A stretch of 64,000 bases of DNA. Source: Shewanella oneidensis MR-1. Its GTDB lineage: Bacteria; Pseudomonadota; Gammaproteobacteria; Enterobacterales; Shewanellaceae. A program made the position numbers and the translations under genes. The notes under the pieces are model-generated. The model was given only the letters and a program-made list of their open reading frames with translations, was not told the origin of the DNA and ran no database searches. This document shows, piece by piece, positions 37,152 to 45,834 of the stretch (its first letter is position 1; each line of letters opens with the position of its first letter). Location: NCBI RefSeq assembly GCF_000146165.2, contig NC_004349.1:62001-126000 (forward strand), written 5' to 3'.

Positions 37152-37194
37152 TTAAATCAGTCTAAACAGTGTGATTTAACTATCCAAGATTAAA

Positions 37195-37335
37195 TCATGT
37201 AGTTATAAAGCGTTCATCGCCATCAGAGCGACAAATAAAGTATTGGCGTACCTCTTTATGGGTAAGCCCTTGAACCTTAAGCTTATTCTTATTGATAAAG
37301 ATGGTGCCTGCATCACATTTTAAACATTTGGACAA
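37195..37335 (-). pseudogene. Possible zinc-ribbon protein fragment
   Basis: The minus strand is open through [46 protein letters not shown] plus the later aromatic-Cys pattern recalls Ogr/Delta-type zinc fingers. It has no start codon in a good context and lacks the fourth Cys, so it is a remnant at best. Confidence 0.25.
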
Positions 37336-37407
37336 GTTTTGCTTAAACTTTTGATTAAAATCGTTAACCTACACATTAATTCATTAGTTGCAATAGGATA
37401 TAACATA

Positions 37408-38436
37408 ATGAAATATAAACTAATTTTATTGACTTTTTTACCATTTTCATTTTCTACTCTGGCGTCAGAGCCCCCTTCTTATTTGCCATTTCAATCTTAC
37501 TGGTATGCAGGTGCAGGCTTAGGTCAAGGCCATTACAGTAATGGCAGTAACCCACAGTCTTACGATAGCGTGCGTGACCGTTTTGCAGGTTCGGTGTATT
37601 TGGGTTATCAAGTTAACCCTTACCTTGCGCCGGAATTGAGTTATCAATTCCTAGGCAGTGCTTATGCCAATTATGAGCAAGGGCAGATTAGTGGTGATTT
37701 TCAACAGGTGGTCTTGGCGGCTCGCTTTGGTTATCCGCTAACGACATCCCTTTATCCTTATGTGAAGGTGGGTGGTGCCGGTTGGTTTGGTGACAGCGAA
37801 GGATTGCGCTCTGGCAGTGAGCGAGGATTCTCTCCTATTGTCGCTGCGGGTGTTGAATATGCATTTACCCCAAGACTGAGTGGGCGACTGGAACACCAGT
37901 ACACCGACAGCTTAGGTGCTGATAGCATTGGTTACACGGACCATCACCTCACAACGTTGGGGTTGAGTTGGCGCTTTGGGCATTCCGCTCCGGTTACGGC
38001 TCCAACGCCTGAGGTGGTCACTCAAGTTGTTGAATTACCACCAGTGGTTCAAATCGTAGAAAAGCGCCAGTTTGTGTATTCAGAGCAGAAAGGCAACAGC
38101 TTGTTGTTTGCGCATAACTCCAGTGTATTGAATAACACATCGCAATTTGCTGATGTCGTTAGTTTTTTGAAACAACATCCAACAGCCTCTGCTGTGATTA
38201 CAGGACATACCGATAGCACGGGCTCAGATAAATATAACCAATGGTTATCAGAGCGCCGCGCGATTTCTGTTGCAAATTACTTGGTTTCCCAAGGCGTGCA
38301 ATCGGCGCAATTAACCTCTGTTGGTAAAGGCGAAACAGCATCGGTTGCGGATAACACGACTGAAAATGGCCGTGCGATGAACCGTCGTGTTGAAATTACC
38401 ATCCCTGAATTTACCGTGACCAAAACGGTAAAGTAA
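37408..38436 (+). CDS. OmpA-family outer-membrane protein
   Basis: 342 residues from ATG 37408 (AGGATA upstream; the earlier ATG adds a non-signal leader). Signal peptide [20 protein letters not shown]. An eight-stranded OmpA-like barrel (~30-200: [42 protein letters not shown]), then a Pro/Val-rich linker ([20 protein letters not shown]) and an OmpA peptidoglycan-binding domain with [20 protein letters not shown] and [11 protein letters not shown]. It precedes lipoprotein copy 3 by 88 bp in the same direction, and ompA tails precede the other two copies, so the pair is probably one functional unit: envelope anchor plus surface lipoprotein. Confidence 0.92.
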   Translation: MKYKLILLTFLPFSFSTLASEPPSYLPFQSYWYAGAGLGQGHYSNGSNPQSYDSVRDRFAGSVYLGYQVNPYLAPELSYQFLGSAYANYEQGQISGDFQQVVLAARFGYPLTTSLYPYVKVGGAGWFGDSEGLRSGSERGFSPIVAAGVEYAFTPRLSGRLEHQYTDSLGADSIGYTDHHLTTLGLSWRFGHSAPVTAPTPEVVTQVVELPPVVQIVEKRQFVYSEQKGNSLLFAHNSSVLNNTSQFADVVSFLKQHPTASAVITGHTDSTGSDKYNQWLSERRAISVANYLVSQGVQSAQLTSVGKGETASVADNTTENGRAMNRRVEITIPEFTVTKTVK

Positions 38437-38524
38437 TCAATAAAATAAATTATGTAATTAAAGGCGTTTGGATTGTGTTAACTCAAGCCTTCGAACACTC
38501 ATTTTAATGAAGAGGTTATTTTTT

Positions 38525-41500
38525 ATGCAAAACAAACACTCTATCTTTCCCTTGGCTCCTGCCGCACTACTGAGTTTACTCTTAGCGGGTTGCGGTGGTG
38601 ACAAGGGCTTTCTTGACCCCGTTCCTGAAGTAAGCAGTTTAACTGCGTCACCACAAGTATTTGTACTCAAACAAGGTGAGACCCAGCGCGTTGATTTAAC
38701 TCAATCGGTGGTTGCAAAAAATGTTGCTAGTTGGAAAATAGCCGACCTAGACGATAAGACTGGATTGGGCACAATACTTAACCCGCAAGCGACATATTTT
38801 GACTACCAAGCCACTCAGTCGGGGGCGGGTTCATTTAATTACACGGTCAAAGGTGACAACCTCACTGCGACCTCTCAAATCGTGTTAGCCGTCAATGCGG
38901 GTGAAACCCCAGGCAACAATATTCCAGTTGCCGATAATATCACCTTAAGTACGTTCAATAATGTCGATGCGATTATTGATTTGTCTGCCTATATTACGGA
39001 TGCAGACGGTGACACGCTGCGCATCAATAAACTGGTTTCTGCATCGAATCGCTTTACGTTAAATGGCTTTCAAGTCACCTTTGCGCCCGATGGCTTTGTA
39101 GGGGTAGACCAAGCAGTTTACAGTGTTGACGATGGCCGTGGTGGCTATGCGTTAGCCTACATTGTAGTGACATCAAATGATGCCAATCCGCCAGCGCCTA
39201 ATACCGCGCCGGTGGCTAAAGATGATAGCCTGTCAATGGATGTGGCTAAGCAGTCGGTATTAAACATCAACCTGAGTGGCCTTATCAGTGATGCGGATGG
39301 CGATAGCCTTAAGGTGGTTACGCTGTACAGTCATAATGACCGCGCAGTGCTCAAGGAAAATGCGAGTGTTGACTATACGCCAGGCAATTTCCGCGGCGTG
39401 GATCAGTTTACTTATTTAGTGTCTGACGGCAAAGGCGGCTATGATCTCGGCACGGTGACGGTCACAGTGGGTGACTCAACCCCACCGACCCCTCCGACGC
39501 CCTCGCTTGTTGCCTATCAACAAGCCTTTGTATTAGATGTAGACCAACTGCAGACGATTGATGTTACCCAATCTGTCACCAGTGAACACCTTGATGCTTG
39601 GTCACTGACCACAGTGCAAGACAGTACTAATCTGGGCGTGGTTTCAGCAAAAACAGCAACGACATTTAATTACTTAGCCCAAACGCCTGGCGTTGCTCAA
39701 ATTGACTATAGCGTGCAAGGCGGCAGCTTATCGGCAAACTCAACCATTACGGTTGCCATCAACGCCCCTGTCACGCCAGATAATCATCGCCCTGAAGCGC
39801 AAGACACACAGCTTGAGACGTTGAATAACGCCAGCAAGACGATTGATTTGCAGGGCAAAATTAGCGATGTAGATGGCGATACGCTTTCGATAACACTGCA
39901 CGGCAGCGCTCGTTTTAGCCTGAATGGTACTCAAGTGACCTTTACTCCCAACGGATTTGTTGGCTTGGATCAAGCCGTCTATAGCGTTGAGGATGGTAAA
40001 GGGGGCTATGCCCTAGCCAATATTGTGGCGATATCTGAGGACGCTAATCCGCCTGTTCCCAACATGGCGCCTACGGCGAATGATGCACAATTTACCCTTG
40101 ATGTGGCCAAAAATGTGACATTCAACATCGATTTGGTGGCGCAACGTTTAATTGCGGATGCGGACGGAGATGCGCTCTCTATCGCACATATCTACACCGC
40201 CAATAATCGTGCCACCAAACAAGGTGCGACAGGCATCACTTATACCCCTGGCGCATTTCGTGGTGTAGACCAATTTACTTATGTGATTACCGATGGCAAG
40301 GATGGCTATGCCATAAATGCCATTACGGTGGTTGTTAATGACAGCACGCCTGCAAATAAAATTCCAACTGCAGGGCCTGTTACTGCCAAGATGTTGCACA
40401 ATGACCCAGCTATCACCATTTCAGTCAACAGCGCTGTTAGTGATGCCGATGGTGATACACTGAAAATCGTAAGTATCTCTGGCGCACTAGGCCAAGCCAG
40501 TATCAACCCTGCTAACGCGTTAGAAATGTTGTATGAACCGAAGGGCTTTGTGGGAACTGACCGTTTTGTGTATGTCGTCAGTGACGATAACGGCGGCTAT
40601 GCAATGGGTGAAGTGACGGTAACGGTCACCGACAGCAACCCTACTGCGCCAGTGGCTAACACGGTGCAAGAAAATACCTTGCTGGATACACCTATCAACA
40701 TTGACCTGTCGGCTTATATTTCCGACAAGGAAACCGAAACGGCGAATTTAGTCATTAGCAATGTGACTAATGCAACATCGCCAGCAGTCGCGACCTTAAG
40801 TGGTCAAACCGTCATTTATACACCAAATGGCTTTACCGGTAATGATATTTTAACCTACACAGTTACTGATGGCCGCCACAGTACCAATGGTACAATCGTG
40901 ATTAGCGTTAATGCCCATGGCGCGCACGCCATCCAAGCGGACAACCTAGAGGGCGGCACTGAGCCTAACGCACCATTCATCCATGACTTAAGTGCATTAA
41001 TTAGCACCACCGACCCCACGGCAGGCGAGTTAATTGTTGTTAATGCCATTGGTGGTGCACTAGGTACTGCGACAGTCACCAATAATATTTTAACTTACAC
41101 CCCTAAGTTGGGCGTCTTTGGTAAAGACAGGCTAATTTATACCGTAAAAGACAGCCATAACCCTGCTCATTATACGCAAGGAACGATTTCTATCACAATT
41201 TTTGCACCAGCCAAGCCTGAAATTACCAAGCTTGAAGCTAAAAAAGAAACCGATGGTTATCTGAAAGCCTATGTGACATGCCGAACTTGCGATGTAACGC
41301 AGTATAAGTACGCGTGGATAATTAACGGCCTTACCAAAAGCACCGGAGAAACCTATATCCCTACCGCTGCAGATGATGGTTTTAATATACGGCTTGAAGT
41401 GACAGGGCAAGATGCCTATGGCCAAGTGACCGAAATGCAGTATGTAGTGTATGCTTTCAGTAAAGTTGAGACAATTTTTTCAGCTAAGTACACATTTGCT

Positions 41501-42757
41501 GCACTGAAAACTGATGGCTCAGTGGTCACTTGGGGGTACTCAGACTATGGCGGAGATAGCAGCAGCGTGGCAGGGCAGCTAACGTCCGGCGTTAAGGTGA
41601 TTTACTCAAATAGCAGTGCATTTGCAGCCGTCAAAGAGGATGGCAGCGTGGTCACTTGGGGGAGCTATTATGATGGCGGAGATAGCAGCAGCGTGGCAGG
41701 GCAGCTAACGTCCGGCGTTAAGGTGATTTACTCAACTGGCAGTGCATTTGCAGCCGTCAAAGAGGATGGCAGCGTGGTCACTTGGGGGAGCTATGGCGGA
41801 AATAGCAGCAGCGTGGCAGGGCAACTGACGTCCGGCGTTAAGGTGATTTACTCAACTGACAATGTATTCGGTGCATTTGCAGCCGTCAAAGAGGATGGCA
41901 GCGTGGTCACTTGGGGGGGCTCATCCTATGGCGGAGATAGCAGCAGCGTGGCAGGGCAACTGACCTCCGGCGTTAAGGTGATTTACTCAAATAGCGGTGC
42001 ATTTGCAGCCGTCAAAGAGGATGGCAGCGTGGTCACTTGGGGGAACTCAGGCGCTGGCGGAGATAGCAGCCGCGTGGCAGGGCAACTGACCTCCGGTGTT
42101 AAGGTGATTGACTCAACTAACAATGCATTTGCAGCCGTCAAAGAGGATGGCAGCGTGGTCACTTGGGGGAACTCAGGCGCTGGCGGAGATAGCAGCAGCG
42201 TGGCAGGGCAACTGACGTCCGGCGTTAAGGTGATTTACTCAACTAACAATGCATTTGCAGCCGTCAAAGAGGATGGCAGCGTGGTCACTTGGGGGGACTC
42301 AGGCGCTGGCGGAGATAGCAGCAGCGTGGCAGGGCAGCTGACCTCCGGCGTTAAGGTGATTTACTCAACTGGCAGTGCATTTGCAGCCGTCAAACAGGAT
42401 GGCAGCGTGGTCACTTGGGGGGACTCAGGCTATGGCGGAGATAGCAGCAGCGTGGCAGGGCAACTGACGTCCGGTGTTAAGGTGATTGACTCAACTAACA
42501 ATGCATTTGCAGCCGTCAAAGAGGATGACAGCGTGGTTACTTGGGGGAGCTCAGGCAATGGCGGAGATAGCAGCAGCGTGGCAGGACAGCTGACGTCCGG
42601 CGTTAAGGTGATTGACTCAACTAGCAGTGCATTTGCAGTCGTCAAAGAGGATGGCAGCGTGGTCACTTGGGGGCGCTCATTCTATGGCGGAGATAGCAGT
42701 AGCGTAGCTGATAAATTAGCCCCTAACCTATTTCTGATAGAAACCTCGATTAACTAA
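38525..42757 (+). CDS. Giant tandem-95/RCC1-repeat lipoprotein, copy 3
   Basis: 1410 residues, identical in protein sequence to copy 2 including every variable repeat position; start ATG 38525 with GAGG upstream, lipobox LAGC. It is the only copy directly behind an intact ompA (88-bp gap with no obvious terminator), so it probably represents the parental operon. Same domain order: lipoprotein signal, tandem-95/cadherin-like modules, CRTC-containing Ig-like segment, ten RCC1-like repeats, short LAPNLFLIETSIN tail. Identity with copy 2 in the variable block points to very recent duplication or gene conversion. Confidence 0.85.
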   Translation: MQNKHSIFPLAPAALLSLLLAGCGGDKGFLDPVPEVSSLTASPQVFVLKQGETQRVDLTQSVVAKNVASWKIADLDDKTGLGTILNPQATYFDYQATQSGAGSFNYTVKGDNLTATSQIVLAVNAGETPGNNIPVADNITLSTFNNVDAIIDLSAYITDADGDTLRINKLVSASNRFTLNGFQVTFAPDGFVGVDQAVYSVDDGRGGYALAYIVVTSNDANPPAPNTAPVAKDDSLSMDVAKQSVLNINLSGLISDADGDSLKVVTLYSHNDRAVLKENASVDYTPGNFRGVDQFTYLVSDGKGGYDLGTVTVTVGDSTPPTPPTPSLVAYQQAFVLDVDQLQTIDVTQSVTSEHLDAWSLTTVQDSTNLGVVSAKTATTFNYLAQTPGVAQIDYSVQGGSLSANSTITVAINAPVTPDNHRPEAQDTQLETLNNASKTIDLQGKISDVDGDTLSITLHGSARFSLNGTQVTFTPNGFVGLDQAVYSVEDGKGGYALANIVAISEDANPPVPNMAPTANDAQFTLDVAKNVTFNIDLVAQRLIADADGDALSIAHIYTANNRATKQGATGITYTPGAFRGVDQFTYVITDGKDGYAINAITVVVNDSTPANKIPTAGPVTAKMLHNDPAITISVNSAVSDADGDTLKIVSISGALGQASINPANALEMLYEPKGFVGTDRFVYVVSDDNGGYAMGEVTVTVTDSNPTAPVANTVQENTLLDTPINIDLSAYISDKETETANLVISNVTNATSPAVATLSGQTVIYTPNGFTGNDILTYTVTDGRHSTNGTIVISVNAHGAHAIQADNLEGGTEPNAPFIHDLSALISTTDPTAGELIVVNAIGGALGTATVTNNILTYTPKLGVFGKDRLIYTVKDSHNPAHYTQGTISITIFAPAKPEITKLEAKKETDGYLKAYVTCRTCDVTQYKYAWIINGLTKSTGETYIPTAADDGFNIRLEVTGQDAYGQVTEMQYVVYAFSKVETIFSAKYTFAALKTDGSVVTWGYSDYGGDSSSVAGQLTSGVKVIYSNSSAFAAVKEDGSVVTWGSYYDGGDSSSVAGQLTSGVKVIYSTGSAFAAVKEDGSVVTWGSYGGNSSSVAGQLTSGVKVIYSTDNVFGAFAAVKEDGSVVTWGGSSYGGDSSSVAGQLTSGVKVIYSNSGAFAAVKEDGSVVTWGNSGAGGDSSRVAGQLTSGVKVIDSTNNAFAAVKEDGSVVTWGNSGAGGDSSSVAGQLTSGVKVIYSTNNAFAAVKEDGSVVTWGDSGAGGDSSSVAGQLTSGVKVIYSTGSAFAAVKQDGSVVTWGDSGYGGDSSSVAGQLTSGVKVIDSTNNAFAAVKEDDSVVTWGSSGNGGDSSSVAGQLTSGVKVIDSTSSAFAVVKEDGSVVTWGRSFYGGDSSSVADKLAPNLFLIETSIN
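41492..42709 (+). repeat. RCC1-like repeat array of copy 3 (10 units)
   Basis: Same unit order and variable codons as the array of copy 2; no difference noticed in the lines compared. Confidence 0.9.
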
Positions 42758-42789
42758 TCTACATCTTAGTTATAAAGCGATATGTACTA

Positions 42790-43068
42790 GGGTCTGTTGA
42801 ACTTTCGAGAGTGATTTTTAGACAGCATGGCAAGACGTTATAATTTGCTTCGCCAAAAGTAACCATAACCTCAAGCCATGCCAAGACTTATGCTAACCGA
42901 TGCACGCTGGGAAAAGCTATTTCATTTAATGAAAAGCACAGGCCGTGTTTATGACAAACCTGAACATAGACAAACATTCGAAGGTATTCTTTACCGCCTT
43001 AGAACAGGTATCCCTTGGCGAGATTTACCTAAAGAGTTCGGTCATTGGAGCACTGTTTTTAGACGGTT
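42790..43068 (+). mobile_element. IS5-family (IS427-like) element, 3'-truncated
   Basis: Matches the element at 13705-14583 from the terminal repeat GGGTCTGTTGAACTTTCG through MPRLMLTDARWEKLFHLMKS to HWSTVFRR, then breaks at agacggtt and joins tgaccagtaca, the last bases of an IS3-type end. Only the DUF4096-like N-terminus of the transposase survives, no DDE residues. Confidence 0.85.
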
Positions 43069-43076
43069 GACCAGTA

Positions 43077-43250
43077 CAGATACACCAGTTGTTTACAGTT
43101 TTGACAGACGAAACGATGGTGTTTTATGTTGGCTTGACGTATTTCTTGTAGTTCATGCTGCTCGTAGATCCAACTTAATGATTCAACCCAAATGGACTCA
43201 TTACGCTCGGTATCTATAACAATAGGGATTTGGCGCTTAGTATTTTCCAT
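43077..43250 (-). pseudogene. N-terminal fragment, possibly DUF6035-like
   Basis: Starts ATG 43250: MENTKRQIPIVIDTERNESI, WVESLSWIYEQHELQEIRQA, NIKHHRFVCQNCKQLVYL, then the IS3 scrap. FVCQNCKQLVYL resembles the CxxCGxPV motif near the N-terminus of DUF6035/competence-like proteins. The rest of the gene is missing. Confidence 0.4.
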
Positions 43251-43286
43251 AATCTCGCAGCTATTTATCATCTATCTGCTCCGTCC

Positions 43287-44056
43287 TAAATAGCGTTGAC
43301 ACTTTTCAAACTGATTTTGGAGAGTGTAATGACTTCAATAATTAAACGAACTCAACGTGATTATTCCCTCGCTTTTAAATTGGCGGTTGTCGACCAAGTG
43401 GAAAAAGGCGAGCTGACCTATAAGCAGGCTCAAGACAAGTACGGTATCTACCGTGTTAGTTTGGTTACGCAAGCATGGCAAACTGGATTGGTCCCTAGGA
43501 ACACCGTCTACATCAATGCGAGGACAGTTGATGACTGAACCTACCACGCTCACTCCCGAGCAAAAGATAAAAGCCCTCGAAGCCATTGTCGAAAAACTCA
43601 GAACTGACTACGGGATATCCGTCGTAAAAAAAGCCACACGTGAAACGCTCCAGGAAAAAACGGACGTAGGTTACCACCTCGTCACTCAATGCTGTCGCTA
43701 CCTTGACATCAGTCGCCAGGCGTATTATCAGCAATGTCAGCGGCAAAAAGGGGAGGGGAAGGTGTTGCAAACGGTACAATATGAGCGGTTGTTTCAACCG
43801 CGAGTCGGTACGCGTAAACTGCAGTATTTACTGAACAAAATGCATCAAATTGTGATAGGACGAGACCGGTTATTTCGCTGTCTTAGGGCGTATCGTTTGT
43901 TGGTCATGCCTACACGGGCGTACCATAAAACGACCAACAGCCACCATCGATTTAGGTGTCATCCCAGCTTGCTTAAACCCAGTGAGCCGCAAGTGAACAT
44001 CACTCGTTCAGAGCAAGTCTGGGTGGCTGATATTACCTATCTACCACTGCAAAATA
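43287..44056 (+). pseudogene. IS3-family element remnant (OrfA/OrfB, frameshifted and truncated)
   Basis: OrfA begins at ATG 43329 (MTSIIKRTQRDYSLAFKLAV, VDQVEKGELTYKQAQDKYGI). A small deletion near 43447 removes a few codons and shifts the frame before VLVWLRKHGKLDW. OrfB (from about 43530) continues to QVWVADITYLPLQ, carrying only the first catalytic Asp, and is cut off at about 44056. Dead element. Confidence 0.8.
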
Positions 44057-44120
44057 AGGGGTTTGAAGTCCAGCGGAACGAAAACGTACGCTAAGACTAT
44101 TTGACCCCTTCTCAATAGAT

Positions 44121-44453
44121 TTAGATGGATTTGAGTGGAAGGAACAAGCGTAGGTTTCCTGAGCTGAGAAGCGAGAAACCGAATTGTTCATAGAAGTGCA
44201 ATGCTCGCTCATCAATGGCATCAACTACCATGGCGTAAATGGCTATCTCATCGCTGACGGCCAGCGTTCGCTTGATGGCATCGACCAACAACATTTTTCC
44301 CACCCCATGACTCTGAGCCGCTTGATTTACCGCTAACCTGCCAAGCAAGGCTGCAGGAACAGGATGTCGGGGCAGTTTACGAGCGTGAACTTGAGGCAAC
44401 TGACTGAGTTCAATCGACAGAGTGGAGAGCGTGTAATAGCCCATAATATGAAT
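44121..44453 (-). pseudogene. GNAT-type toxin (TacT/AtaT-like), N-terminus removed
   Basis: Minus-strand coding HIMGYYTLSTLSIELSQLPQ, KLPRHPVPAALLGRLAVNQA, QSHGVGKMLLVDAIKRTLAV, ALHFYEQFGFSLL. The RLAV...Q..G.G..LL motif is the acetyl-CoA-binding loop of GNAT toxins that acetylate aminoacyl-tRNA. The first ~55 residues and the DUF1778-type antitoxin gene expected upstream are replaced by the IS481-family element at 44454. Confidence 0.7.
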
Positions 44454-45645
44454 TAGTCTCGACTTGATCTGACACATCGCCTTGAAAAGGTGAGAGTTAC
44501 CAGTTTTGATTGTGGGTGTCGAATCCTTAATCAAAACCAAGGAGGTAACTCTCATGCTCCATAGTAACAATCCAATCATCAAACACAAAACAGGTTTACT
44601 CAATCTGGCAGAGGAACTGAGCAACGTCTCCAGAGCCTGCAAAGTCATGGGTGTGTCTCGTGATACGTTTTATCGTTACCGCGAGTTAGTGGACGATGGC
44701 GGTGTTGATGCACTGATCGAAAAAAGTCGTAGAAGTCCAAATCTCAAGAACCGTGTCGAAGAAGCTGTTGAACAGGCAGTGATGGAGTATGCGATTGAAT
44801 TTCCCGCCCATGGCCAACACAGAACCAGCAATGAACTGCGCAAAAAAGGCGTGTTTGTTTCTGGCAGTGGTGTCCGCTCAATCTGGTTGCGACATGATTT
44901 AGAGAACTTTAAGAAGCGACTGAAAGCCTTGGAAGCCAAAGTAGCTCGCGATGGCATTCAACTTACTGATGAACAGATTGCGGCACTTGAGCGCAAAAAA
45001 CACGACGATGAAGCCTGTGGTGAGATTGAAACCGCGCACCCAGGCTACCTTGGGTCGCAAGACACGTTTTATGTCGGAAACCTCAAGGGCGTTGGTCGTA
45101 TCTATCAGCAAACCTATGTCGATACGTACTGCAAAGTCGCTCATTGCAAGCTCTATACTACGAAAACACCTATCACTGCAGCGGACTTATTGAACGACAA
45201 AGTATTGCCGTTTTACGAGTCACAGCAGTTGCCGGTGCTGCGTATTTTAACTGACCGTGGCACAGAGTATTGCGGCAAGGTCGAGCACCATGATTACCAG
45301 CTATATCTGGCGATTAATGATATCGACCACACGAAAACCAAAGCGATGTCGCCGCAAACGAATGGGATCTGCGAGCGGTTTCATAAGACGATCCTGAACG
45401 AGTTTTATCAGGTGACCTTCCGCAAAAAGCTGTACCAAACGCTGGAGGAGCTGCAAAAAGATCTGGACGAGTGGCTGTCTTACTACAACAATGAACGCAC
45501 TCATCAAGGCAAAATGTGCAACGGCAGAACGCCAGTTGAAACATTGATTGATGGGAAACGGGTTTGGGCGGAAAAGAATCTGACTCGAATCTAATCTGAC
45601 AGACACCAGCATAAAACTGGTAACTGTCAGATCAAGTCTGAGCTA
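44454..45645 (+). mobile_element. IS481-family element, about 1.19 kb
   Basis: Imperfect 20-bp terminal repeats, TAGTCTCGACTTGATCTGAC on the left and TAGCTCAGACTTGATCTGAC inverted on the right. No direct repeat seen in the flanks. It separates a GNAT toxin stub from a ParE fragment, so it sits at a rearrangement point. Confidence 0.8.
44554..45594 (+). CDS. IS481-family transposase
   Basis: 346 residues from ATG 44554 (AAGGAGG upstream; an earlier ATG at 44506 is in the terminal region). N-terminal HTH (NVSRACKVMGVSRDTFYRYR) and an rve integrase core with GYLGSQDTFYVG, LRILTDRGTEYCG and QTNGICERFHKTI forming the DDE triad. The tail NNERTHQGKMCNGRTPVETL is typical. Intact. Confidence 0.93.
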   Translation: MLHSNNPIIKHKTGLLNLAEELSNVSRACKVMGVSRDTFYRYRELVDDGGVDALIEKSRRSPNLKNRVEEAVEQAVMEYAIEFPAHGQHRTSNELRKKGVFVSGSGVRSIWLRHDLENFKKRLKALEAKVARDGIQLTDEQIAALERKKHDDEACGEIETAHPGYLGSQDTFYVGNLKGVGRIYQQTYVDTYCKVAHCKLYTTKTPITAADLLNDKVLPFYESQQLPVLRILTDRGTEYCGKVEHHDYQLYLAINDIDHTKTKAMSPQTNGICERFHKTILNEFYQVTFRKKLYQTLEELQKDLDEWLSYYNNERTHQGKMCNGRTPVETLIDGKRVWAEKNLTRI

Positions 45646-45660
45646 GTACACATAATACTA

Positions 45661-45833
45661 TTACGTTAGCCCAATGGAGGGCTACTCAGTCAAAGACCTA
45701 TTTATCCGGACTTAAACAAACGATTCAGCTGCTGGCTGAAACACCCACCCTTGGGAAAAATAGACCCAAGGTACGTATGAATGTGTTTAGTTTTCCTTAT
45801 TCACGTCACGTCATCTATTACATCCAACATGAA
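45661..45833 (+). pseudogene. Internal fragment of a parE copy
   Basis: From TTACGTTAGCCCAATGG to CATCCAACATGAAC the sequence is almost identical to positions 5612-5790 of the Tn3-borne parE, with a handful of substitutions (for example gag for ggg, aag for gag). It lacks both ends. It shows that a second copy of the same Tn3-type cassette once existed here. Confidence 0.85.
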
Positions 45834-45834
45834 C

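Larger units (their letters stand above)
38295..42764 (+). repeat. 4.47-kb direct repeat, member B
   Basis: Partner of 32371-36841. In this member the ompA portion is continuous with the intact gene, so B is probably the parental arrangement and A the duplicate. Confidence 0.88.

Noticed and set aside
29300-41425. Repeated antisense ORFs inside the lipoprotein genes, identical in the copies
   Set aside because: Their conservation only reflects the duplication of the sense genes; no start context or known families.
31052-42709. A complete diversity-generating retroelement
   Set aside because: No reverse transcriptase, accessory variability gene or separate template repeat occurs in the window, and framework adenines are conserved; only the codon pattern is reported.
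44050-44118. Integron-type attC site suggested by AAGGGGT...ACCCCTT near a toxin gene
   Set aside because: No core-site consensus or paired arms of the attC type are present; it is more likely a simple terminator-like dyad.
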